From the NCBI GenBank assembly GCA_951799445.1, contig OX637293.1, positions 620,001 through 684,000 on the forward strand: DNA of 64,000 nt. The letters are read 5' to 3'. The notes under the pieces are model-generated. The model was not told where the DNA came from. It ran no database searches and worked only from the letters and a program-made list of their open reading frames with translations. This stretch comes from Pseudisothecium myosuroides. Taxonomy: Eukaryota > Streptophyta > Bryopsida > Hypnales > Lembophyllaceae. Every line of letters starts with the position of its first letter. Position 1 is the stretch's first letter. Positions 38,384-49,573 of the stretch are shown here, one piece after another. The translations under genes were made by a program, and so were the position numbers.

Positions 38384-38881
38384 CGAACTAATTGAAAAGA
38401 TAGATAGAGCGATTTCAAGGCTAAAGAGGAAGTGGGCAGGAGTGGAGAGGCACTTAGAACTTCAGAAACTCATTGCTATTTAAGATGTTGTAATTGATTG
38501 AAACATGGTACAACAAGTAGTAAGTTAATAGGATGGATTGTGATCTAGTATAGGAGTTGAGTTTAAAGGAGCAGAGCAGCCGTAATTTGTAATAAATTAG
38601 TAACCACTTTGACAGATTATAATTAGGTGCTAGTCTCTAGAGTAGAGTGGAGGCTGATGAGTTATTCGTCGTTTGTTCAAAATTGTTCTTTTCATATTAG
38701 AATACTAGCGGTTGGTGCTTGCTATGCTACGCATTGATTATTAGAATTTTGCAGCAATGGCAAGTACATTGTGACAAGCCGTTTAGAGTAGTCGATGACT
38801 GATTGTGTTTTGCGTAGCGGAAATTAGGTATTTTGTTCAGAGTAATTTTGGACAAGAACAGGATTTAGGGTGGTTTCCGGT

Positions 38882-38921
38882 CTTCCAAAAGCAACGCCGA
38901 CGTCGGCGTTGCTTTTGGAAG
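38882..38921. repeat. Perfect 40-bp palindrome
   Basis: CTTCCAAAAGCAACGCCGAC is followed directly by its own reverse complement, with no spacer and no mismatch. It is the first of several inverted repeats up to 39320. Confidence 0.97.
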
Positions 38922-38949
38922 CTGGCAGTTGCTGGAGAGAGCGCCCCCT

Positions 38950-39169
38950 AAAAGATGAAGCCGACATCGACCATGGTTTTGGAGGGCTGTTGGGGGACGA
39001 CGACCGGACCCAAAAAAACGACGCCAATGTCGGCTTGGCTTTCGGAGGGCCGCTGGCCATTTAGACCGCAGCCCCACAAAGGCGACGTCCGACGTCCAAC
39101 GTCCGACCCTAAACCCTAAACCCCCAGCAGCCCTCCAAAACCATGGCCGATGTCGGCTTCATCTTTTGG
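38950..39169. repeat. Inverted repeat, 47-49 bp arms
   Basis: Arm 38950-38996 (AAAAGATGAAGCCGACATCG...) and arm 39121-39169 (CCCCCAGCAGCCCTCC...) are reverse complements with few mismatches. Between them are further GCC(A/G)A(C/T)(G/A)TCGGC words and a CCCTAAA pair (39107-39121). Translated in either direction the modules give a repeated peptide such as KDEADIGHGFGGLLG or KNDANVGLAFGG. Confidence 0.85.
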
Positions 39170-39176
39170 AGAAATT

Positions 39177-39317
39177 GGAGAACTTGGATAACTTTTGGAG
39201 AAATTGTCCAAATCGGGCATGTGAGATGTTTTTCGGCATCTACAGAAACTGTAGATGCCGAAAAACATCTCACATGACCAATTTGGACAATTTATCCAAA
39301 AGTTATCCAAGTTCTCC
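39177..39317. repeat. Near-perfect 69-bp foldback with 3-nt loop (possible young MIRNA/siRNA locus)
   Basis: Left arm 39177-39245 and right arm 39249-39317 pair over 69 bases with three mismatches around an AAA loop. The right arm continues in direct orientation as a duplicate of the exon-like segment 39872-40016 (shared GTAGATGCCGAAAAACATCT and GTTTGCAGCCAGTCAATGCA). The left arm is therefore antisense to that downstream segment, pairing over about 58 bases with about three mismatches. An RNA across this site would form a long hairpin directed at the neighbouring gene. Transcription is not shown by sequence alone. Confidence 0.85.
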
Positions 39318-39571
39318 AAAGTTTGCAGCCAGTCAATGCAGATTCGTCCAATTCGTCCGTGAACAGTAAGATTCTGTCCAATATGAAAACCTTGATCAAC
39401 GTGATGTTTTATATAACAAAAATCGAGGCCGATATTGGCTTCGCTTTCTAGGGTGCACAAATCATAGCCTCTCTTAATAAAGACTTCTCTTTTGGGTGCT
39501 GCTGTTTGAACTTCTACGTTGTTGTTTTGTGCTAAACGCTTACTTTTTCCAATTGTTCATTTTGTTTCCAG

Positions 39572-40625
39572 CAAGAGTTGGGTGAAGCCGTTGCACATGC
39601 AACGAGGTGGTTCAAAGAGAGATACCCAAAGAAGTCAATTGAGTGGACTACGGGGAAGTTGCACGAGGCAATTGGAAAGGCGGTGGATAAGGTAAAGAAG
39701 GAGACTCAATCTGAACTGAAGAAACAACTCCTGATTGTAGATCCCAAATTAACCCCCCAGTTTCTTGAAAAGTTAAAAAAAATTATGAATGCCGTTAAAA
39801 TGATCCTGAGATGTCTCAGGAGAAGCTTTGGTATCTTGCGACATCCTCCATGGATAATTCTATGAAGGTGAAGCAAATTGTAGATGCCGAAAAACATCTC
39901 ACATGCCTAATTTGGACAATTTCTCCAAAAGTTATTGGCCTCCAAAGTTTGCAGCCAGTCAATGCAGATTTGTCCGTGAACAGTAAGATTCTGTCCGATA
40001 TGAAAACCCTGATTCAGGTAATACTTTGCAAGCATGCAAGGCAATTGGCCGCCACATTCGATAATTTCACTTCTGTCGAAATGGGGCTTTTAACTTACTC
40101 AATTTCTTGTTGAATTCAAGTAATTATGTGCACGCATGCAAGGCAATTGGCCGCCGCATTGTTGCCCTCGAGGAAGACACCGAAGTCTTTGATGTGAAGT
40201 TGAAGCCATATCTGACTGCCTCCTCGGCCGATTTTGGCTACATCTGCGTCTGTGTCGCCTGCAATTGATATTGACCCTCCAATCCGCTTTGTGAAGAAGA
40301 AGAACCAATAGAGTAAGTGAGTTAACTTTGGATTTCTTTCATTTTGCCAATTGAACTCCGCTTGTCAATACTTACATAATCATACTAATTGTATTTTTGA
40401 TTTTTCAGACTGAGGGCAATGATTGTCTCACCGGTGAAAGACTACGTGATGGTTCTATGGGACGCTGAAGTTGCAGATCTTCAAGCGGCTGCGTCCTCCC
40501 CAAGTTCGGTATCACCACGGCGGCAAATTGATCCCCAAATTCGTAGATTCATTGACGACGAGGCTGTTGTTGAGATGCATTATCTCTCATCATCGTCTAA
40601 CAGTTCTAGTGATTGGAGGATATAA
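39572..40625 (+). pseudogene. Unrecognised multi-exon gene, apparently frameshifted
   Basis: After an acceptor (TTTGTTTCCAG) at 39571 a frame reads QELGEAVAHATRWFKERYPK and KLTPQFLEKLKKIMNAV. One base appears lost near 39796, after which another frame gives MSQEKLWYLATSSMDNSMK and VKQIVDAEKHLT up to a donor at about 40017. A further exon-like piece follows an acceptor near 40143 (AIGRRIVALEEDTEVFDVKL), and a last piece lies at about 40411-40625 (SPVKDYVMVLWDAEVADLQ ... stop). No known domain. The coding look is good but boundaries are uncertain, and the lesion could be a sequencing error. The segment 39872-40016 is the parent of the foldback upstream. Confidence 0.45.
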
Positions 40626-40736
40626 ATTTTGAGATTTCTTATACGTTTTTGAATTTTGGATAATTACATCAGTGAATCTAATGATAATTTTCAATGGTTT
40701 TCTTCTTCCTTCCACTCTTTCATTCTAGTCTTTGTA

Positions 40737-41724
40737 TTAACCCCTTCACCCTTCAACGCCCAAGGGGCCTAAAAATGGCCTCTCCAAGTTTCAAGTCCAA
40801 TTCAAAGTGTTGTAACTTTTGCATCCAATGTCCAAATTCAATTAAAACTGTTGGAAAATTTGCGCTCTCTTTTCTAGTTTGTGTGGTAAAATTTTCAGAT
40901 CAATCCAAGATGTACTGATTTTTTGTAAGCCAATCAAAATTCAGACGTTCAAGTTGAGTTCACCAAACTGCTAATGATGGCTGCAACTTCGGGGACTTGT
41001 ATCTCATTCATCCAGTGTTTGTTTTCAAAAAAAAAAATTGGGTTATGTTCCCCTTTAAATCTAGTTATTGTGGAAAAAATTTCATGTCAATCCAAGTTGT
41101 TTTGAATGTTTGGGAGCAATTCGAAGTTCAAAATCCCGACATTTTTGGACTACAGCAAACTTCCGCAGCTTGTTTCTTCTTCATATAGTGTCCATTTGCA
41201 ATAAAAGTTTTTGGAAAAGTTGCGCATACTAGTCTAGTTTGTGTAGCTAAAATTTCATTTCAATCCATAAAGTTATGAGTGACTGAGAAGCATTTTAGTA
41301 GAAGGAGGTTCAGCTTTAGATGTGTTTTCCTGCAACTTTTCTTGCTATTTTTTGACATTTGAAAGCCATTTTGCAGACACAATGAGTCAATTCAATGATG
41401 CTTTTTTTTCACCAATGTGTTTGAATGTTGATTTTGAATCACTTTGTAGTTTAAATTATTTTCATTTGAGGAGGTCTAGAAATCAAATTTCACCTCCAAA
41501 TGTGTTTCTAGGAAAATTTCAGCATCTTTTTTTTACACTAAAACATTATAATCTTGCAATCTACACAGTCAAATGACTTCAAATTTGATTCACGCCATCT
41601 ACAACATGTACACTACAAGATTGTACGGTTGAGATTTTTATACCTTACTAACATTTTGAACTGTATCACTTCAAAAGCAATGATGTTTTTAAGCCCAAAA
41701 AGGCCCTGGGCCTTGAGGGGTTAA
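40737..41724. mobile_element. TTAA element, family D (988 bp)
   Basis: TTAACCCCTTCACCCTTCAA at the left and GGGCCTTGAGGGGTTAA at the right. The interior differs from families A-C and repeats the theme 'GTTTGTGT...AAAATTTCA...TCAATCCA' three times. No ORF. Shares its right TTAA with the next element. Confidence 0.8.
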
Positions 41725-42636
41725 GCCCCGAGGCCTTTTCTCCATGAAAACACACTCAAAACTGCCACTTCTATTGCAAAGAGCAAAAAACTATAAAAAT
41801 TGTTTTTTTTTGCATATATAACCGTAGGATCTTATTCTAGACTAGTATGAGAATTTACACAAGAAATTTCTGAAACTTTGATCAAATAGATTGCAAGATA
41901 TTTGCATTGAAAGTGGAGAAAACAAGTTTTTTCGCACCTTGCTTGACTAGATTTTTGGGCTTTGAACCTATTTAACTTAAATTTTTTGTATTGTTGATTT
42001 TGATTTTCTAAGTTTATATGTTGAATACTTCAGTTGGGAATCTAGGAAAAAAAATTCAAGAAAAAAACACTAAATTTTTACTCATTAAAAAATTATTAAG
42101 TAGAAGTAGGTTCAAGATTAAAGGAATAACTAAATCGATAATAGCTCCAAGACAAAATTGAAATACCATAATTCCAATAGTGAGATTGTTCTAGAAAGCA
42201 AATTCAACCTTGTCTTACTATTATTTGCTGAAAATTTTAAAATTTGCATTAAAAAATGAATCCTAAAAGTTATTTTTTCAAGAAGATGCTTAGATTGCCC
42301 GAAAAACTGAGATTGTCCATAACTTTTTCACTATTAGTCCAAATAGAATGAATCAAAGCTTCAAATGTAGACAAAAAGACATAGATTTGGAAAAAAACAT
42401 TTAAGAAATTTATTTTGACTTTTTGTGACTTTTTGTATGTTGCCTGCCAAACTCTATTTTTGGCATAACTTTTTCTCCCGGGCACCAATTGAAATAAAAA
42501 TTATATATCCACAAAGCTCTCGCAGAACCGTATAACCTCAAAAAATCCCAAAAAAATTCTCTACAAATTGAGGTCACAGGAACCCACCCGGACCCAAATT
42601 GTCTCCTAACGGGACAAACGGGCCTTCAGGGGTTAA
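41721..42636 (+). mobile_element. TTAA element, family B, forward (916 bp)
   Basis: Left end TTAAGCCCCGAGGCC (slightly truncated relative to 47765) and right end GGGCCTTCAGGGGTTAA. Interior matches the forward B copies, with the CTCCCGGGCACCAATTG word near the end. Confidence 0.8.
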
Positions 42637-44849
42637 CCTTAGCTTTGTTTATTCTGATCTCATTATTTTACCTGGGTACTTTAGTCCTTGGTCACTATCA
42701 TCACATTCGTGCATATTCCCTCATGCACCCATACTCCCCACATGGACATGAAGATCAATATTCCCAAAATGTTAATAATTCAAATTTCACAAAAGATAAT
42801 CTTTACAAGTTGCAAGACTTAAACATATTTAAAAAATTGGAAGTTGAAATACCATATAGTTAGAAGCGACTCAACTAAGTCCACATTCATGAACACATAC
42901 ACTCTACCCTAAAATTCTATTTCGAAGCAGCACTTTATTACTCGGATAGTTGAGAGACATAATATTTTCACTTTTACAAGAATGATGATAAAATGACCTA
43001 TACTCATACTGTGATCTTATCCATACGTAAAAATTTCTGCTTTAATAAGCCTTTACGACCCACGGCCATAGGGTACATAATAATCTACCCAAATTGATGA
43101 CTACTCTATTTACAATTTAAACACCTCCTGCTACATCACTAGGTTACTATAGTTTCCATTATCACAGCAATTTCCACGGTTATAGGGCCCTAACACCACA
43201 CTATTATTCTTATTTTCACTTTTACTTTTATCTTTTGTCTCTATTTAATTTTAACTTTTAGCAGAAAAAAGTACAACTTCTTGCGCTCTACGCTCACGAC
43301 CCTACGCTCACCACTCACTGCTCACCGCTCTGCGCATACAAAATAGCAATCCCCGTTATGTTAGGCATATTTCCACAAATTTTCAAGCCAAAAAATACAT
43401 GAAGCACATCCCAAAAAAACTTGTAATACAACAATGTCCTAAAGTTCACAATACACTACATAATTTTTCAACCACATTTTCCACCGTATATTTTTGAAAC
43501 TCGGAAATTCAAATAGTGGATTGCAAAATATACTAATAATTTAGAAGCTCCAAAAAATTTGAAAAAAAAACAAATGCTCTAATTCATATAGAATTTAGAA
43601 GGAATATGTGACTAATGAATAGACTAATGCTATAATTAGGCATTTTTTGAAAAAAAAGTTTAGCTGGGTCGTTGCAAGAATGACCTTCCGTTTTTGTTCC
43701 ACTTTGGCTGTTTTCGGCTAGTACTCCCAGTACTACGAGCTTTTTGCATATGAATTTTTAAAAATAAAATAAAATAAGGATAATTAGTATAACACTTGAA
43801 ATAGCATATCACCAAAATTTTAGACCTAAAAAAAATCAAGGTAAAAAGTGATTCACAAAAATGTGTGAGCTGAAATTTTGAAGAAAATACATAGTTTGAC
43901 GTTCTAATTTGTACAAAATAGGAAAAAAAAATTTCAAAGAAATTAAAAATTGGCCATTTGGAAAGACTTTAGTTTGAAGAGATTTCCCCAAAAAAATTAT
44001 CTTGAAACCATCTTCAACATTCAGAATTGCGTGCGCAAGGGAGCCTTCTTTGCATGGACGTAGAGGACATAAAATATAATATTTTTTAATGCCCCTTGGT
44101 AGGAACATGACTTCCTACTATGGAAATAAACCATAGAAATTTCAGTTCCAAATCATTAAATAGTACTAAAAACCCTTAAAACTCAAAACGTGACATATTA
44201 GTTTAAATGATTTTTAAATATAAAATGATTTTTGAATTTTTTTGAAAAATATGAGATTTGATTAAATTCAAGAGAGGAATCTCCAATAAAATTGTCTACA
44301 GAATTGTAGTGGTCATTGGACGACAAGGATGCGCACTTGTCTTGCACTTATCTATGTAAATAACATACATGTTAATAATATTTATAGTGATAAGGAAGGA
44401 AAAAAATTGTGCCACCACTTCTATAATCAAGTTTGGCATATATACACTGCTCTTAGCTGGTCTACAATGTCTTCACCTCGCATGTGTTTCGTGCACTTGA
44501 GGTATACCAATGACGTCTAGATCTGCTTACAATTTGAGCCACTTTGCCGAGGATCCGACACGACCAAGAATTCCTATGGAATTGAATTGGCACGACATTC
44601 ATAGAAAAGATGAGCACAAGTTTCTTATCCTTCCACAAAATGCTATTTATTTGTTGGGATTTGTGCATTTCTATTGAAGTCTTTAGTGTTCTTTAAGGCA
44701 TTGGGGAGTCCAACCTTATTAGAACTCATTGTACCCGTGGCATATGTACATATCTCTATTCAACAAATCCTTGAAAAGAATGACACTAGGAAAAAAATTA
44801 TTTGTGGAAATGACATACCCGTTGCACTCAATTGGTGCCACCAATTGTA
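42637..44849. other. Spacer with C-skewed part and a dispersed-element terminus
   Basis: 42.65-43.35 kb is C-rich on the plus strand and ends in the terminus at 43280-43356. The rest is AT-rich. The ORF at 44108-43836 (minus, 90 residues) and others are unassigned and probably chance. Confidence 0.4.
43280..43356. repeat. CGCTCACC-rich terminus, inverted copy of 29265-29330
   Basis: TGCGCTCTACGCTCACGACC ... CTCACCGCTCTGCG and ACAAAATAGCAATCCCCG are the reverse complement of the 29265 terminus with some changes. The element body would extend leftward, where the strand is C-rich, mirroring the G-rich body right of 29330. Confidence 0.65.
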
Positions 44850-45668
44850 GGGTGATTGCAAGAAACACTTGTATTATTTGTTGTGTTTTTTATTTTCAGC
44901 ATTTTAGTACTTTTTGTACTACAAGTCACCTTCAGTACTATTGGTGGCATAGAACATAAAATCTGAATGGTCAATTGGATTTCAAATTTATTGTTCTAAC
45001 AACATATGATGTTCATCATTGGATGATAAGAATGTATGGAAATACTTGATTTGTCATAGTAAAATAGTTTACATTGGGAGATACTACGAACCTCCATCAA
45101 TACTATTGAGTCTTTCTATGTACCCTGCAATACTATTTTGAGCCACAGGCTATAATTTATGCTAGAAAATGAGACTTTCACATTTCTATTTTAAAAATTA
45201 GGAAATGAACTTGAAAATTTTATTCTAAAAGTGGCCATTGTTGCCAACTAAGAAAAAAGTAGGAAGATCAATTTAGGACTAAAAAAACATTTTTAATTCA
45301 ACATAAAATCAACTTGAATATAGCACACTTTAGGCCAATGTAAAACACACTTGGAATATTTTTTTGGAAATCCCTCTCTTGAAAAGGTGTATTTCTATTA
45401 GGAGAAGTAGCCTACCAAATCTAACAACAAAACTCTTCAAAAAAGGTACTCGATAGTACTAAAAAACACTCAAATTGCACGTGTGACAAATATTCAAAAT
45501 TTAGTCTCACCTATTGAATTAATTTTGATAAAATTGAAATAATTCAAGTGCATTTCCTATTGCTATAGGAAGCTTGTTTTTGAATAGTTCAATCATTTTT
45601 GTAGTACTATGGCACAAAACAACTTCCGCATTGACGGAGAGTAGGACATGTGTTTCTTGAAATCACCC
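44850..45668. mobile_element. GGGTGATTGC-family element, copy 2 (819 bp)
   Basis: Left GGGTGATTGCAAGAAACACT and right complement GGGTGATTTCAAGAAACACA are inverted repeats like those of 21950-22681. The flanking 3-bp words differ, so the duplication is lost or the boundary is shifted by a base or two. Confidence 0.7.
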
Positions 45669-46628
45669 ATTAGCCAAGGGAAATTGGTGGCTAGTTCAAA
45701 ATTAGCCGGTGGAATTGGGGAAAAAATTGGTTGCATTTTGAAAACAAAGGATGTAAAACCGGAAAGAATTTGGTGGGCCAAAAATCAATTAGTGCCCCAA
45801 GAAAATTGAAGGATATTTTAACACCTTCTTTTCAACATTTGGTAGATTTTAGAGCTTTGGCATGAAATATTAATTAGTGGTTGATACCCAGATGAAGTAG
45901 GCAAGGCACCATTTTTAGTGGTGGTATTGACATGGAAGAACAAAGGGCTTGGCCGTTGGAGTTAAAGATTGACAAAAACAATGCTTTGCAATAGTCATCA
46001 ATCCAATGCATTACCCTAAATTGCTTGACTCGTACAAAATTGACGACCATGAAGAGCAACACATTAAAAAATGGCCTTGCTCAACATTATAAGAAGAAGA
46101 AATTTTGATAAAAGGAAAGGAAAGTTTTTACAATCAAAAATTGCAAACAGCAAGAAGGCTACTTTAGAGCTTCAAACACAAGCCCTTTACATCCTTTGAC
46201 CAAATTGAGCATGTGATTTCAAACCTTGAATACATAGAGAAATCTCACCCACTATGAAGGAGCTTTGCCTTCACTTAAACCTAAACATCTAAGGACCGCA
46301 AAGGAAGTTGCAAAATTCAAGAGCACCATACAAAGCCGAAGGAAATTCTCCAACCATTCTATGTATTGGAAAACAACATTAAAAAATGGATCATCTCAAC
46401 AAATATGGAAGAATTTTTTTTAGAAAAAAGAAGCAAAATTTGGGACTATCAAAAACTGTAAAGACCAAGGAGGAGACATTAGAGCTTCAATATGCAAATC
46501 CTTGACATCCATTGACTAAATTGAAATGTGAATCCCGACCAAAGCTGAATACGCTACAAAATCTCATCAGATGTGAGAAGGACCCTATGCCTAAACCGAG
46601 GATGCAACATTCATTAGTACTTTCAGTT
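45669..46628. other. AT-rich spacer, nothing recognised
   Basis: Contains two loosely repeated blocks (AACACATTAAAAAATGGCCTTGC near 46060 in part, and ACATTAAAAAATGGATCATC near 46376) that look like a diverged tandem duplication of about 320 bp. No gene. Confidence 0.35.
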
Positions 46629-47551
46629 TTAATCCCTAAAGTTTCTTGACTACGTTTTCACCAAAAACGCTCCAAAACTGCCATTTCTAGTATAAGTACC
46701 AAATTTTAGAAAAAAAAAATTTAGACACATATAACTATAGGATCTTATAGTAAACTAGTTTTAGAAGATGTAGAAAAAATTTCAGAATTTTCCACCACGC
46801 AGATTGGAAGATATTAGCATTTGAATTGGCAAAAATATTTTTTTTGTCCGTGCGAAAAACAGGGCAGCTGCACTTCACAAGGTCACATATGTATGAAAAA
46901 ATGTCCAAAATGGTGGTTCTTCTTTGAATTATTTTTCCTAAACAAGTTGGCTACATGTTTAAAAAATTTCAAATCATTTGAAATTGTACAACATATATAA
47001 AAAAAATAGTAAGTAAAAAGAAGTAGAGAATGATACAAAGTACTAAATTGTTAAGAATTTAATTATGGAATTGAAAAATGTCAATCCCAATGGTTGTAAT
47101 GTTGTAATAAACAATCTTCATCCTATGAAAAAAAAAATTAAAAAAATATTAAAAATTGAGTTAAATAAACAACTTCAAAGTTTATTTCAAAGCAGAGAAT
47201 CCATAACTGCCCACAAACTAAAAACCCTCACAATTTTTGACTCATTGATCAAAATGGAATGATTCAAAGCTTTCCACATACATATAAATTTAGAAAATCA
47301 ATTTCAAATTTTTATTTTTGAAAAAAATTATTTTTTCAGATTTGCCCCGACTGCCCACCCAATGAAAAAAGTAACATATTAGGCCATAACTTTTGACTCC
47401 TATTTCGAAATGTCATGAAATTTAGTGCACACGAAAGATATTCCTCGTCCCCACCTTCTATTAAGCTTAAAATATGGAAATCTCTAGTCACACGAACCTG
47501 CCCCAAATCGCTATGTTGCTAAAAATAGCAAGTTGGTCCTGTAGGGGTTAA
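46629..47551 (+). mobile_element. TTAA element, family B, forward (923 bp)
   Basis: TTAATCCCTAAAGTTTCTTG ... GGTCCTGTAGGGGTTAA. Very close to 60908-61837 along its whole length. Non-coding. Confidence 0.9.
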
Positions 47552-47756
47552 ATTAGTTTTTTAGCCGGTGTCAATTTGAATTTGGAGGAACTTGGGCGGT
47601 GAGAAATTGATATTGTAGGAAATTAACTAGTAGATTTTGCGGTTGAGAGGATGCAACTACTGGCCATTGAAGAAAAAACGGTCCATTTCCAAGGAAGGAG
47701 GAAATCAACTGGGGGTGGGGGAGCTCCAAAAAATTTCCAAACATTGCTTTTAGAGG

Positions 47757-48920
47757 TTAACCCTTTAACCCCTAAAGGCCCAAGGCCTTTTTTTTTCCAA
47801 AAATCCATCAAAATTGCCATTTCTATAGCAAGGAGTAAAAACAAATGAATTTTTTTTTTGCACATCTAACCGTAGGATCTTACACCTAACTAGTATGAGA
47901 ATGTGCGGAAAAAATTTCAGAATTTTTGACCGCTCAGATTGCAAGATATCTGCCTTTAAAGTGGAAAAAAACAAATATTTCAGCACATTGCGGGACTAGA
48001 TTTTTTTGACTTTAAACAGTTTTCACTTAAAATTTTTGCACTACAGAGTTTTGTGCTTTAAATCTTTACAGTGGAGAATTGAGTTGAGAGTCTAGGGGAA
48101 AAAAAATTATTCAAAAAAACTTAATTATCATTCCTAAAAAATTTATTAAGTAGAAGTAGGTATGAGATAGAAGGAAAATTTAAAACATTAATATATTTTA
48201 GATGGAATTAAAATACACTAATTCCAATGGTGAGATTGTTCTAGCAAGTAAACTAAACCATGAGAATTTTTATTTTTTTTTAAATTGCAAAAATAGCATT
48301 TAGAAATGAATCCTACAAGTTATTTTTTCAAGAAGATGCTCTAACTGCCCGAAAACAAGAATGTCCATAACTTTCTCATAACAAATCCAAATGAAATGAA
48401 TCAAAGCTTTCCAGATAGACAAAAATATAATCTACAAGAAAAAAATTAAATTAAATTAAATTAAATTTTTTCCAAATTTTTCTTGCTGCCCGGACTGCCC
48501 AATTACAAAAAAAAATAACGTATTTGGCCATAACTTTTGACTCCTATTTCCAAATGTCCTGAAATTTAGTGCATATGAAAGATATTCCTCGCGCCCACCT
48601 TCTATTAAAATTTCAGCTTAAAATATGGAAATTTCTAGTCACACAGACCTGCCCAAAATTTCTATATGGCCAAAAAACGCATGCCGGTCCTTTAGGGGTT
48701 AAACGTCGACGCAGCCATTCTATGGCCGATGGATGAGAGGGAATCAAACTGTGTAGGACAGAATTGCAACTATTCATCCTCGCAATTTGTTGTGAAAAGG
48801 GAAGATCTTCTACAGTAGCTTGACTTCCAATGAGTGCTTTTGCAATTTTTTAAGCCGATGATTCACACGGTATTGCAAAAGGATGATTTTGAGGGTCACC
48901 CCTTCATCTTTAAGGGTTAA
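47757..48920. mobile_element. TTAA element, family C, copy 3, split by a family B element
   Basis: The outer end TTAACCCT lies at 47757-47764. A family B element (47765-48702) follows, and the rest of family C runs from 48699 to 48920, ending TTTAAGGGTTAA in opposite orientation to 12245. The family B element thus sits in the TTAA inside the family C terminus (TTAACCCTTAAACG). Confidence 0.75.
47765..48702 (+). mobile_element. TTAA element, family B, forward, nested (938 bp)
   Basis: TTAACCCCTAAAGGCCCAAG ... GGTCCTTTAGGGGTTAA. Full length with an intact TIR; nested in a family C element. Confidence 0.9.
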
Positions 48921-49573
48921 AGAAGCTGAACACTATTAAATAAGACACATCTATTATCATTATTAGTGTAGTAGTTTCCATTTTATTTTTTTAAGATGCT
49001 ATTGCATCAGCATAACAAGAGGCATACATCATCAGAGCTTTACAGGTCCTGGGAATCCGGAGTTAAAATTATAAAATATTACTGGTGTGACTCCTTGCTT
49101 ACATCATAGGAATTTAAGAGCATGGTCTTTCATCTCATTGTTGTACTTCTACTAGCAACTCACCATACAGATATCCTGGGCTTGGATTAACCCTGGAAGC
49201 TCAGAAGTAGCCCAAAAGTGTTGTATGAATGGTAAAAAAAATCCTGTTCAAATTTTTATTATTAATAGAATATTATAATGTATTTTTTGGGTATAAATTT
49301 TCTTAGTCCCCATGGACATAAAGAAATAGGCAGCAACGGTTTGCAATGCTTCAAAAGCTCAAAAGTTATGATACTAAATGAAAATGACACGTATGTTAAA
49401 AGTAATAGTAGCAAGTTGGGGTCTATTACTCAAAGGAAAGCATTGCTTAAATTTGAAAAAAATTGTCACCATGTGGTTATAGGAAAAATGACAAGAAAGT
49501 CAAAAAGTTACAAAGTCAAATGATAATAAGATAATTGCAAAATTCTGTTGTAGTATCTTTGGATGTTTTATTC

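Noticed and set aside
39104..39122. CCCTAAA pair read as interstitial telomere
   Set aside because: Only two units, inside the palindrome cluster; too short for telomeric DNA.
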